Source: Sipunculus nudus (taxonomy: Eukaryota; Annelida; Sipuncula; Golfingiida; Sipunculidae). Taken from it: a DNA stretch of 64,000 bases. The notes under the pieces are model-generated. The model was not told where the DNA came from. It saw only the letters and a program-made list of their open reading frames with translations, and did no database searches. Of this stretch, positions 36,861 through 48,853 are shown piece after piece. The position numbers and the translations under genes were made by a program. Every line of letters starts with the position of its first letter. Within the stretch, counting starts at the first letter, position 1. The stretch lies in assembly GCA_026874595.1 (NCBI GenBank), contig CM049314.1, positions 9,352,729 to 9,416,728 of the forward strand, read 5' to 3'.

Positions 36861-39168
36861 ATCTCTATTTTTCTTGTATATATAACCATCCCACTCCAGC
36901 TGGTACATCTCCCTGTGTGGCTGTAATTATGAGTGACACTGGTGACATATGACTCCCTTTTGTATCAGCCTTTTAAGTGATAAGGCTCAGTGATAAGTAC
37001 CTCGTTACTTCATAACAAAAACACTGTTTTGAGAATGCTTCAGCCAGGCATTAAGACTATGAGAGTATAGTATTAAGGTTTAGCTACTGATTTATAAGAT
37101 GATGGGAACATTTTGCAGTTTATTTTATGGAATCCTAGCAATAAACTTAGTTTCCTAGATATCTGAATATTTTAATATATATCACCACATATAAAAGCAA
37201 GTGTTTGTTCTCATAATATGTGGATGTGTACCTTGATTTAGGATGGCTTTTTGTTTTATTTCAAGACTCTTAGTCATGCTTTCTGCATTTCTTTTCTTTC
37301 AGGTTTGGCAGTTTACCTACTCTTCTGACCCCATTGAAAAGCAGAGTGATAATAAAAAATATTGGACTTACACTTTTTACAATTGCATATCTATAAATCT
37401 GATATGAGGGCCTGGACATGCCTTTTGAATTATTTTGGGCATTCATTACTGGATAATTTGCCCGTAGTTTGGTCTCTTATTGGAGAATGTGGGATATCAA
37501 ATGTCATACTTGTCAGAAATCCATTATGTCTGCCAGTTAGCCACCTTAGAAATTCTTTCTTCAGTGCAGTTTCAGTAATTTTTAGCTCAGCTGACTATAA
37601 GTCATCTGAGCTATAGTCGTGGTCCATTGTCCGTTGTCTGTCCGTCCGTCCGTCCGTCCGTCCGTCCGTAGATGTGGCACGTTTTGAAACCGTAAGACCT
37701 AGGAATCCAAAATTCGGCATAATGTTAGATGTCCCCAGGATCTCCTACCAAGCCGAAAACTGGGTCTTTGCGACTTCGTTCCTTTGAGAAATTTAGGAAA
37801 AACCTCAATTTTTTATTAAAAACCTATTTTCACACTTCAGGACTGCCTACTATTGAAACCACTCATCTGTTTTTCCTCATATTTACCATAAATATTCCTC
37901 TATATAGTTCCTATGTACATGCCAGAAATTAGGTCTGTATTATATAATTTAAAAAAGTTATGGACCCAAACATAATGCATTTATGAAAAAATCAGGAAAG
38001 ATATTTGATCACTAAACACAAAACATGTTAAAGCTATGGACTTTTTTTTCCAGTAATATAACTTTATTTTATCAAAATTAAATTGTATACCCAAAATAAG
38101 ATCAAAATCTTTTTAATTTTTTAAAATATTAACAAAAATAAAAAATTGGTACCTTAAATTTTGCCCAACTTTGACCATGGCACGTTTTTTTTCCTGTAAG
38201 TACTGTGGATCTAATTTTCACAGCATGTACAAATAAGTATTTAATCTGTTAAAATCTGAAATTTGAAAATAAAAGCTGCAAAATTAGGCTAGTTATTGAA
38301 TTTTTTTGGAGGCTCTTGTTGTATTCCCTTACATTGTCAAGCAGTCCACTTTGGTCACTGTTGGTCATTCAGTGCAGCTCTCTATTCTCCCAAGGTTGTT
38401 GGCATAATGTTAGATGTCCCCAAGATCTCCTACCAAGCTGAAAACGGGGTCTTTGTGACTTTGTTCCTTTGAGAAATTAAGGAAAAACCTCAATTTTTTA
38501 TTAAAAACCTATTTTCACATTTCAGGACAGCCTAACTACGAAACCACTCACCTGTTTTTCCTCATATTTACCATTAATAATCCTCTATATAGTTCCTATG
38601 TACATGTCAGAAATTAGGTCTGTATTATATGATTTAAAAAAAGTTATGGCCTCAAACATAATGCATTTTGTAAAAAATCAGGAAAGATATTTGATCACTT
38701 AAAACAAAATATTTTAAAGCTATGGACTTTTTTCCGGTAATATATCTTTAATTAATCAAAATTAAATTGTATACCCAAAATTAGATCAAAATCTGTTAAA
38801 TTTTTTAAAATATTAGCAAAAATAAAAAAATGGTACCTTAAATTTTGCCCAACTTTGGCAACGGCACGATTTTTTCCTGTAAGTAATGTGGATGTTATTT
38901 TCACAGCATGTACACATAAGGATTTAATCTGTTAAGATTTGAAATTTGAAAATAAAAGCTGCAAATTTAGGCTAGTTATTTAATTTGCTTGGAGGCTCTT
39001 GTTGTATTCCCTTACATTGTCAAGCAGTCCACTGAGGTCACTGTAGGTCATTCAGTGCAACTCTCAATGCTCCCCAGGCTATTATGTAATCCCATTACTC
39101 GGCAAGCCCTCTCTCTTGTTGAGCTTGATCAGGCTGCCAGCATAAATACCACAGGGAGCCTTTCTCTC

Positions 39169-39195
39169 TCCCCCCCCCCCCCCTCCCCCCCCCCC
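39169..39195. repeat. Poly-C tract
   Basis: C-run broken by a single T, inside H6. Confidence 0.85.
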
Positions 39196-40005
39196 ACCCC
39201 AATCTGTTGACAGACGTGTACTCTAAACAAGATGAATCTTATAATTTCACATTTTTTCAGCGATGAACAGTAACAACAGAGACCCCTCCCTGACCCACCC
39301 CTTCAATACACAGGACTAATATACAAGACAAAGCTTATAATTTTTATGTTAAAAAAATTCTTTTTGTCGAGACTTGGACAATTTTGATTTTTTAAAGAAA
39401 AAATTTTCAGGAATTGAATCCTAATATTCAAATATGGTAAAATATTAGGACCTAATGTAAGTGCTAACTGACAAGATTTAAGAAGATATAAATACTTGGT
39501 AGCATTTCATTCATATCTCTTAAAGTTGGCGGGGCCTAGGTGTGAATAACACTGTTAAACCTAGTTTTTAAAATTAGGAATATTGGTCAAACTTTGTGGG
39601 ATTAATTTTTAACTCATATGGCCATATATTTAACTTTTGAAAACTTAATTACCTTCACACATTATTTGTTTATGACATGGAACTTTTATATGACACTTAC
39701 CGTAGGCCCATTTTTTCCCTTGGTGCATCACTAAATGGTTTCAGGCCAAAGGTTTCATTTATTACACAGTCCATATGCTTTAGCTCATGTCCATTATTCT
39801 ATAATTCACAGAGGTTCATTTAAGCTGGGCCATTTTCTCTTAGCTTTTCAAATGGTTTCTGTAGTAACTCGCTTTGATTACAGATGCAGGGTCCCACTCC
39901 AGGTCACTGGAAGCCAGCTATGCCAGGGTTTCTGATTTGTTACAGTCACTAGGGGAGATCCCCTGCTGTGACAGGTGTACAGTTATTCTCATATCATCAC
40001 CCCAA

Positions 40006-40037
40006 TCCCCCCCCATCCCCCCCCCCCCCCCCCCCCC
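40006..40037. repeat. Poly-C tract
   Basis: C-run broken once, inside H6. Confidence 0.85.
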
Positions 40038-43000
40038 GGCAAACCCAACCCACCAAGTGTGATACAATAATTGTTATTGTTTTCACTGTATCTCCTTAAT
40101 TGTAATGCTGTTTCCACTCCGATATGCAAAAACTTTCCTTGAAAAAATAATTCAAGGTGTAATCCAGAAGATGCAATGTTGTGTAATGTAGCATTTTTAA
40201 AGAAATCAATTTTCTTTTAAATGATTTAAACAAATATAATTGAACCCATCAGTATGCTTAAATTATTATAAAATATGAAGCACATGATGGATAAATAAAG
40301 ACACAATTAAAAATTGTGAAATCTAAATCAAGTATTATTTTTAGATATTTATTGTTTTGCAGATTTAAAAGATATATTTTTGTGGTAAAAAATAAATAAA
40401 CATTTGTATGCATGATGTGGTGTTATCTGACAAGATTGAGATTTATGATGATGCAATTGAGAATTATGAATCAACTTTTATATTCAGATATATATGTTAA
40501 ATTGGAAATGTATAGAAATATAAACTTAAACTAGAAAATAATTGATGTGATAAAAAAATGAGGATTTAATACAAACATTTGTTCATTATTTTCCTGCCTC
40601 AGCAGAATTTGAGATCAGGCTTTGTTTGCCCTGTTTTATGTTGTTAATTAGCTATATTTCAACTGTATACTATTCATAAAAAAATACATATATATTTAAT
40701 AATATATATTATACAAAAAATAGATTCAATTGAACAAATGTGTAAACTACTGAAATGTCAGCAGTTAATCGAAAAACCATCTAATGATCATGGTAATAGT
40801 ACAGATCATTTGTTCACAAACTGCTCACATGCTTTAGTTTCAAAATTAGGAAACACATGGTCAGGTCACAAAATATTTTTTGCAACAATTTCTTGCTCAT
40901 CAATACAAACCAATCATATAAACCAACCATGGCCTTTATTACCTCTTCCTCTTACACTTTATCTCCATTTGATATTATTTTAGATTTTGACCTTCAAGGG
41001 TAACGTCAGCTGAGCACAGTGACCCATAGGTCCCTTGTTCTTTAATGTTTGGTCCGATTTAGAGAATGTTTGTTGTCTGATTTCAGACTTGTCAGAAGTC
41101 CAATATGGCCACCAGGCAACCATCTTTTAATTCCTTTTGATCATATTATCTCAAGAACAGTTAAAGTGAATGCAGTTGGATGTATATTTATGTAATCTTG
41201 TAAAGGATTTGGTCAAATATTTCTGAATAAATATTACCATCATTTATAAAAGTGCAGTACAGTTGGCTTGTATTGAATAAAAATTCATACAGAAGCACCT
41301 GTTTCTCAATAATTCTTGCATGTATTTCCTTGATTTTTGCTATATATTTTAATCTTATATTTGCCCTTTGTGGTGTTCCTTTGAGACTGACAGGTTTCAA
41401 GCAAGCTGTTGGAATAGTTCCTGATAGCTTAACAATCATGCATTTTCCTCAGACCATCAATTCACTGTGTTTTAACCAGACATAGGTGATATATATTTCT
41501 GTTGTCATAGAAAATTTTCAACAAATTGGCAAATTGGTTCTTCAAAATTTGACTGGAAGTTGTGAATCTCAGTCCATGATGTCACAGGTCATGCTTGGCA
41601 GCTGAGCGTCATGACCCATGGGACACTTGTTTAAATATTGGCAAAAATATAAAATTAGTACCTTAAATTTTGTCAAAGTTTGACCATGGCACGTTTTTTT
41701 CCTGTAACTGCTGTGGATTTAATTTTCAAAGCATATTTTTGTTACCATTTCAACTGTTAAAACAAAAAATTTGAAACCAGTTGATCAAAAACTGTAGATT
41801 TTATTCAAGTTTTAAAGCACCACCATGTCATATATTGTTTACACCAAGCTAGTGTTATGCAGTTTACTAGAGCTCAGCTCCCCAGCTTCAGCTCTAAGTT
41901 CCTTAAATTTTGCATACAGTTAGATGTCCCCCAAATCCTCTACCATACTAAAAGTTTGGTCACTAGGACTGCATTCCTTTGAGATATTAAGAAAAAACTT
42001 CATTTTTCCATTAAAACCCCATTGTTACACTTTAAGATTGCCTAATATCAAAAACACTGATCTGACTTTGATAATATATAATATACATATTTTTCTATAC
42101 ATTCACTATGCATATGCCAGAAATGATGTCAGTATTGTGTAATTGTTTTAATTTCTAGGCCCAACCATAATGCAATTTGTAAAAAATCAAGAAATATATT
42201 TACTCTCTTAACATGAAAATTGCTGAAGGTAGACATTTTTTGCCAGGGATATAACATTATTTAATCAAGATTCAATTGTATTCTAAAAATTAGTTCTGAA
42301 TTTTTCAAATTTTATAAGTTATTAGCATAAATATAAAATCAGTACCTTAAATTTTGCCCAACTTTGGCCATGGCATGTTTTTTCCCTGTAAGCACTGTTT
42401 TAATTTTCATATCTTGCACTGGTAAGGATTTAAGCTTCTAAATTCTGAAGTTATAAAAGGAATTGGTCAAAAACTAGCTTTTATGAAAGTTTTTATGAGA
42501 CCATATCACACCTTGGCTGTACTGAAGCCCCTCTTTTATGTCCCCACATTGACCTTTCAGGCCAATTATGCATGCTTGAAGCGAGGCACTCTGCAGCCAG
42601 CCAGCTCTTGGGTGGCTTCAACTGGATCTAACTGTCCAACCCCCTCCACTAGTATTTGTTTAGGCCATAAACATAACAATAAACTTTTTTTTTAATATTC
42701 TGTTTATGATAAGAACTTAAAAAAAATAAATGGAAAAGGAATTTATAGTTAATGAGTTACAGGGGATTACCTTGCAATTACTGATCATTTATGGATCTTC
42801 CATGGATGGCCAAAATTGTATTTCAAATAACACCATGCAGTCACCATTGGGTATTTTTCATTTCAACCATAAAAATGAAAAATAAATAATTAAATAAATT
42901 GTTGTTTACTATAAGGGGTTATATGAAGCAAGATAATGATAGACAAGGATGCAGTTGATTATATTAAATTAATCTAAATTTCCAGGTCTTTTCCAGGTCT

Positions 43001-43602
43001 TTAACTTGTTGGTTTATATTTATTACAAAATTAAAATAATAAATAAATATGTCAAAAATTTAAAATATTACTCAGACAAGTGTTCATTAAAGATTTTAAT
43101 TTGTTTGAATTATAACTCATGGTTGTATCAGTTGTTACATGAGACTGGCTAAATAATCAAAATTTATATTGCTGGTCCTTTATTTCAGTTCATAAAATTA
43201 AACATTCCCAACTCCAGTTTGCTCCTGGTATGATATATTGGGTGTTTTGATCCTTGGATTAATTTTAACACATGTATTAGTTTTATAGCTGAGAATACTT
43301 TTCTTTTTTTCCTGATACCATTTAAAAAAATATAAATATTCAAATTTTTCCTGTTAGTGCTGTGGATATAATTTTCACAGCATGTACACATTAACATTTC
43401 ATCTGTTAAAATCTGAAATTTGAAACCAATTGATCAAAAACTGTAGATTTTATTCAAGTTTCCAGGTACCATGTCTTCATTGTTTGCATCAGATCAGTAT
43501 AAATGCAGTGTACTTGGCAGTTACATAACACCTTCAGGTCTGACCTACTGCCACTGTGAGTGTCTGGGTCAGGCTGGGTCAGGCAGTAATTACCAGAGAG
43601 CC

Positions 43603-43688
43603 TCTCTTTCTCTCTCTCTCTGGCAGTCTAGGTCTCTCTTTCTCTCTCTTTCTCTCCTCTGATTTTTCTCTTTCTTTCTCCATCTTTC

Positions 43689-43722
<34 letters not shown>
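43603..43722. repeat. (CT)n/(TTTC)n low-complexity tract
   Basis: Polypyrimidine repeat inside H3 sequence. Both-strand open frames here are repeat translations. Confidence 0.9.
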
Positions 43723-45379
43723 CCTAATTGCCTCCCTTGCTCCTTCCATCCCATTCTGTTGACAGGTACTATAAACTAGATACATTAGCTATAAATGTTG
43801 ATGCAATTTAGAAATGTGAATCAACTGAAATATTCACAATCACATGTATATTATACTGTAAATTTATAGTAACATTCGGAAACTTGGATTAAAATTATGT
43901 AATGAAAAAAAGGAATAAATGCAAATATTGTTAATTTTTTCTTGGCTCAGTAGAATGGGGAAAAAATTATTTGCTTTGTTTCTCCATCTTTCTTTCTGTT
44001 TTAAATATTTAATGTTCATGAATAAACTTTTTTTTTTATAAGCACTGTTGAATTAAATTTCGTATCCTGTATGTATATGCAAGGGTGTTGTAACTCTCAC
44101 CATCCCCTTCTTCATCCCACTGAGGCTTTGCTCCTTAGCACTGTGAACAATAGTTCTATGGCTATAGCATAAAATTTAATAATTAAAGAAAATATCTACA
44201 GAGAGACAGAGGCATTGTAACTCTGATCATAACACAACACCCCTCCCCCCCTATCAAGTCATTGCACCTGTGGAATGAGGACGTTATGGCAACTGTATAC
44301 ATATCATAAAATTGATAAAAAAGGTTTACCAAATAAATTGGATCTCATCAGACAAATGTGTAAACTGTTTAACTGTCAACAGCTTATCAAAAAGGTAACC
44401 AATGGAAAGGCATGGTCAGGTCTCAAATATTATTTGCAACATTTTCTTCAATCATATAAACCAACCATGGCCCAGATTACCTCTTCCTCTCAAACATTAT
44501 CTACATTTCATCATATTTTTAAGATTTTAACCTTCCAGGTGGTTCAGTACTGTTGACCATTTGTCCATAGGTACCTATGTACATGCCAGAAATTATGTCA
44601 ATATTGTGTAATATGTAGACGTGAGGGGCATCAAAATAATGCACCTTGTCAAGACCGATCTTGTCAAGATATTATGTAATCAGTCACAAATTCATAAATC
44701 CCCTCATCAGTATAGTTAATCATAACCTTTTATCTGTCAAATTGAACTCTTGCAGTTTTCCATACACCATAGATCCTTCAACAAATAGCCTTATCATCAT
44801 TATACCACTGCTTAGCATACTGTCATTGCATTCATATTTGCTCAAATAAATTGCTTTTTTCGACCCCTCCCAAATAAATAAAAAATAAACCACTATATTT
44901 TACTCCATATTAATCCATCAGTCAGGTTATTTCATATATCATTTACTCACATATTACATTATATTCCTTTATAAAACCCAACATGACCATGATATTCTAA
45001 ACTTTATCTACTCAATATAGTATCACAATGGTGATACTTTATAGTCCAATCAGGATCAGCTGAGCGCAGTGACCCATGGGTCCCTTGTTATAAAATATGA
45101 AGCACATTATGGATAAATAAAGACACAATTCAAAATTGTGACGTCTAAATCAAGTATTATTTTTAGATATTTATTGTTTTGCAGATTTAAAAGATATATT
45201 TTTGTGGTAAAAAATAAATAAACATTTGTATGCATGATGTGGTGTTATCTGACAAGATTGAGATTTATGATGATGCAATCGAGAATTATGAATCAACTTT
45301 TATATTCAGATATATATGTTAAATTGGAAATGTATAGAAATATAAACTTAAATTAGAAAATAATTGATATTATAAAAAA

Positions 45380-46509
45380 CTAGCGGATAGACCCAGTATA
45401 CCGGGCTTATTACCGGGGTTGGGGAGATTTATTAACTGAGATGTGAAATGTTGGCTCATTTTTTTTATTCTAAAAGTTAACAGAAAATATAGGTTTTCAG
45501 TGGGAAACTGTTTCCATAAGATATGTATAAACATTTTGGCACGACTGCAGAATAATTCACGCACCTCTCTGAGGAACAACACTTCTGTGAACAGAAAACG
45601 TTTCTATGTACAGCTGCTTGTATCTTAATTTTGCCACTTACTTTTAAATTACATGAATCCTTAACATCATACCGTCTGTCCCATCTGTCCGTATAAACTC
45701 ATAATCTGGTGGAGACAGTGCGTGAGTGATGCTGCAGTCGCTCCAATATTTTTAACATTCATTCTGTGGTTCTGTCCTTGTGGCAAGAAATTTATACCCC
45801 GGTATGTTTACCTTGATGACCTGGCCAGTGATGGTGTTGACATTGCGAACCGGAACGAGACGCGGGGGCATTCAGGTTTTCGATGATATTTGACTGGATT
45901 TTATCGGTGGACGTATAAAGATTAGGTTGATGTGAGGAACACATGAAAGATTTATTTAATGTACGTTGCAAGGAATCTGTTCCTGAAGAAAGAAACAGAA
46001 ATATGCATACCTCGTAAGTAGCAGGAGCGGACCTAACGGAATTCCATGCAGAGGGTCCGTATTCATTTTCAACCGCCGCAATGTTTTTTTTTTTTTCATC
46101 GTATCAGACAAATTTTGAGGCCTGAAACCCCAGACACCACTCCACCCCAAACCCACGCATGTTCCTGAAATTGGGACCTTGAATTAGGTTTTGTCATTAA
46201 TCCTCCTGGGGTCAAATCCCTCATTGAAAGCAAGCGTTATTCATATGAACAATAGTCCTTAGTGTTAGAGGTTAAGTGACCACGATGCACGCATTCCGGT
46301 GATTGCCGAAGACAGTTCAGCTGTGCTCGGTAAAAATAGAAAAAATCACTCAAAATTATATGTATATTAAAATTATTTATTTTCATATTGCCTATGTCAC
46401 TGCGGGAATAATAATCTTTAAAATGATGTATGTCACAATATTGTACACAGCGCGGTTTTAGAGAACATTGCGCACAAATGTGAACTGAATTCCTTTTATA
46501 AGTATTAGA
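45380..46509. mobile_element. Unclassified insertion of about 1.13 kb (retroelement-like?)
   Basis: The H2 copy reads ...ATAATTGATATTATAAAAAA up to here and resumes at GAGGATTTAAGACAAAC after it. In H6 the same sequence is uninterrupted at 40538-40575. The insert starts CTAGCGGATAGACCCAGTAT and ends CCTTTTATAAGTATTAGAT. The tail style recalls RTE-type non-LTR elements, but I recognise no reverse transcriptase. It is clearly an insertion; the class is uncertain. Confidence 0.6.
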
Positions 46510-46608
46510 TGAGGATTTAAGACAAACATTGGTTCATTATTTTCCTGCCTCAGCAGAATTTGAGATCAGGCTTTGTTTGCCCTGTTTTATGTTGTTAATT
46601 AGCTATAT

Positions 46609-48853
46609 TTGTATCGCCAGACATAGTCTGGAGATACTATGGTTTAGGCACGGTCGCGCCGCCGCCGCAGAGATTTCTTTTGGACACAATAACTCAAAAA
46701 ATATTTCACGGATCTTTACCAAACTTGGTATATGTATAGATATAGGTGAGAGGACGACGCCTATTTAAAATGAGGTCATGACCTCAACTAGGAGAGTGAC
46801 CTTGACCTTGACACAAATTCTTAAATATCTCAAGAAAACTTGCATGGATTGATCCCAAAATCAAGTTGATCGAAGATCATGGATAGGGTTGTCATGTTCC
46901 AGAAACTGGTGGCGCCACCTATTATTCTTTACTTGTTTTCATGCCGTTTAATATCCCCAAAATTGCTACTTGACAGTACTGTGAGCATTATAAGTCAAAA
47001 ACTAATGGACAGATTTCTTTCATATTATGCAAATACATAGATATGGGTTTTGGGATGATGTTTATTTAAATTGGGGTCATGACCTTTCCTATGAGAGTGG
47101 CCTTGACCTTGAATATTGCCATATATGGTGAAAATCACACAAAATCATTAATATCTCAATAAGGGATGCATGCATTGGTCCAAAAATCAACTTGACCGAA
47201 GATCTTGGATAGTAATGTCATGTACCGGAAACAGGTGGCACCACCTGTTATTCTTTTACTTGTTTTCGTGCCGTTTTATACCCCATCATTGCCACTTAAC
47301 AGTACATTTATAACCTGTAAGCATTATAAAAAAAAAATGGACAGATTTCTTTCATATTATGCATATACATAGACATGGGTTATGGGATGATGTATATATA
47401 AATTGGGGTCATGACCTTTCCTATTAGAGTGGCCTTGACCTTGAATATTGCCATATATGGTGAAAATTACACAAAATCATTAATATCTCAATAAGGGATG
47501 CATGCATTGGTCCAAAAATCAACATGTTCTAAGATCTTGGAAAGTATTGTCATGTACCGGAAACAGGTGGCGCCACCTGTTATTCTTTTACTTGTTTTGT
47601 GCCGTTTAATACCCCATCATTGCCATTTATCAGTACTGTGAGCATTATAAGTCAAAAACTAATGGACAAATTTCTGTCATATTATGCATATACATGAATA
47701 TGGGTTATAGGATAATGTTTATTTGAATAGGGGTCATGACCTTTCCAATGAGTGTCCTTGACCTTGAATATTGCCATATATGGTGAAAATCACACAAAAT
47801 CATTAATTTCTCAATAAGGGATGCATGCATCGGTCCAAAAATCAACTTGACCCAAGATCTTGGATAGTAATGTCATGTACCGGAAACAGGTGGCGCCACC
47901 TGTTATTCTTTTACTTGTTTTCGTGCCGTTTAATACCCCATCATTGCCACTTAACAGTACATTTATAACCTGTGAGCATTATAAGTCCAAAACTAATGGA
48001 CAGATTTCTTTCATATTATGCATATACATAGACATGGGTTATGGGATAATGTATATATAAATTGGGGTCATGACCTGTCCTTTTAGAGTGGCCTTGACCT
48101 TGAATATTGCCATATATGGTGAAAATTACACAAAATCATTAATATCTCAATAAGGGTTGCATGCATTGGTCCAAAAATCAACATGTTCGAAGATCTTGGA
48201 AAGTATTGTCATGTACCGGAAACAGGTGGCGCCACCTGTTATTCTTTTACTTGTTTTGTGCCGTTTAATACCCCATCATTGCCATTTATCAGTACTGTGA
48301 GCATTATAAGTCAAAAACTAATGGACAAATTTCTTTCATATTATGCATATACATGGATATGGGTTATAGGATAATGTTTATTTGAATAGGGGTCATGACC
48401 TTTCCAATGAGTGGCCTTGACCTTGAATATTGCCATATATGGTGAAAATCACACAAAATCATTAATTTCTCAATAAGGGATGCATGCATTGGTCCAAAAA
48501 TCAACTTGAACGAAGATCTTGGATAGTGTTGTCATGTACGGGAAACAGGTGGTGCCACCTGTTATTCTTTTACTTGTTTTCGTGCCGTTTAATACCCCAT
48601 CATTGCCACTTAACAGTACTGTGAGCATTATAAGTCAAAAACTAATGGACAGATTTCTTGCATATACATAGACATGGGTTAGGGGATGATGTATATTGAA
48701 ATTTGGATCATGACCTTTTCTATGAGAATGACCTTTTGTATGAGTGTGGTCTGATATTAATTTTTGCTGAAGATGGGGGGCCTATTCTTAAAGGGGGGGG
48801 GGGATTAATTGTCTGGCGATACTATGGCACCTGCGGTGCCAAGAAATATCTAG
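46609..48853 (+). mobile_element. Second-family HINE-like element with 325-bp tandem repeats
   Basis: 5' end TT-GTATCGCCAGAC; its exact inverse GTCTGGCGATAC lies at 48811-48822, 31 bases before the 3' end. A hairpin (GGCACC TGC GGTGCC, 48826-48840) and then CTAG complete the 3' end. Asymmetric inverted repeats, a 3' hairpin and CTRR are Helitron2/Helentron hallmarks. The uninterrupted paralogue in H6 (GTTAATTAGCTATATTTCAACTG, about 40640-40665) marks the target as T-rich with no duplication. The interior is about five tandem units of 323-336 bp. No Rep/helicase is encoded. Confidence 0.75.
46880..48600 (+). repeat. Tandem array, unit 323-336 bp, with dimeric higher-order pattern
   Basis: The phrase (A)GGTGG(C/T)(G/A)CCACCT ends at 46920, 47246, 47578, 47901, 48237 and 48560, giving spacings of 326, 332, 323, 336 and 323. 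The third and fifth junctions share 'CTTGGAAAGTATTGTCATG', while the second and fourth share 'CTTGGATAGTAATGTCATG'. This points to amplification of a dimer of about 655-660 bp. Confidence 0.85.

Larger units (their letters stand above)
37582..41037 (+). mobile_element. HINE-like element H6, inserted in H5
   Basis: 5' end TTAGCTCAGCTGACTATAAG; 3' end GTCAGCTGAGCACAGTGACCCATAGGTCCCTTG. The H5 repeat unit 'GTCAGAA(A/G)TCCA(T/A)TATG' appears just before the insertion (about 37519) and again just after (about 41092), as expected if H6 split a tandem array. Its interior has two units of 686 bp (from 37715 and 38401), poly-C tracts at 39171-39195 and 40006-40037, and a 3' part that is paralogous to the tail of H2. 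Confidence 0.65.
35741..41629 (+). mobile_element. HINE-like element H5, inserted in H3 with exact empty site
   Basis: 5' end TTAGCTCAGCTGACTTTCAG at 35741; 3' end GCTGAGCGTCATGACCCATG...CACTTG at 41629. The flanks ...TGTTAAATTTT and TTTAAATATTGGCAA... fuse to give the paralogous uninterrupted sequence near 55395-55420 with the same number of T residues (4+3=7). The element therefore entered between T and T without target duplication, as Helitron2/Helentron elements do. It contains the nuclear-receptor-like repeat array (36060-36860) and the inner element H6. Confidence 0.7.
32583..45087 (+). mobile_element. HINE-like element H3, inside H2
   Basis: 5' terminus TTAGCTCAGCTGAC at 32583; 3' terminus CAGCTGAGCGCAGTGACCCATGGGTCCCTTG ending at 45087. 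Its own parts (32583-32904, 35503-35740, 41630-45087) follow the uninterrupted copy at 54846-55410 in order. The H2 flanks on the two sides are not contiguous when compared with H6 (about 1.9 kb missing), so this 'element' may be a fusion of two insertions with loss of the material between. Confidence 0.45.

Noticed and set aside
46611-48853. CRISPR-like or direct-repeat array
   Set aside because: Unit length of about 325 bp without unique spacers, eukaryotic context, and clear transposon ends; it is a minisatellite inside a HINE.
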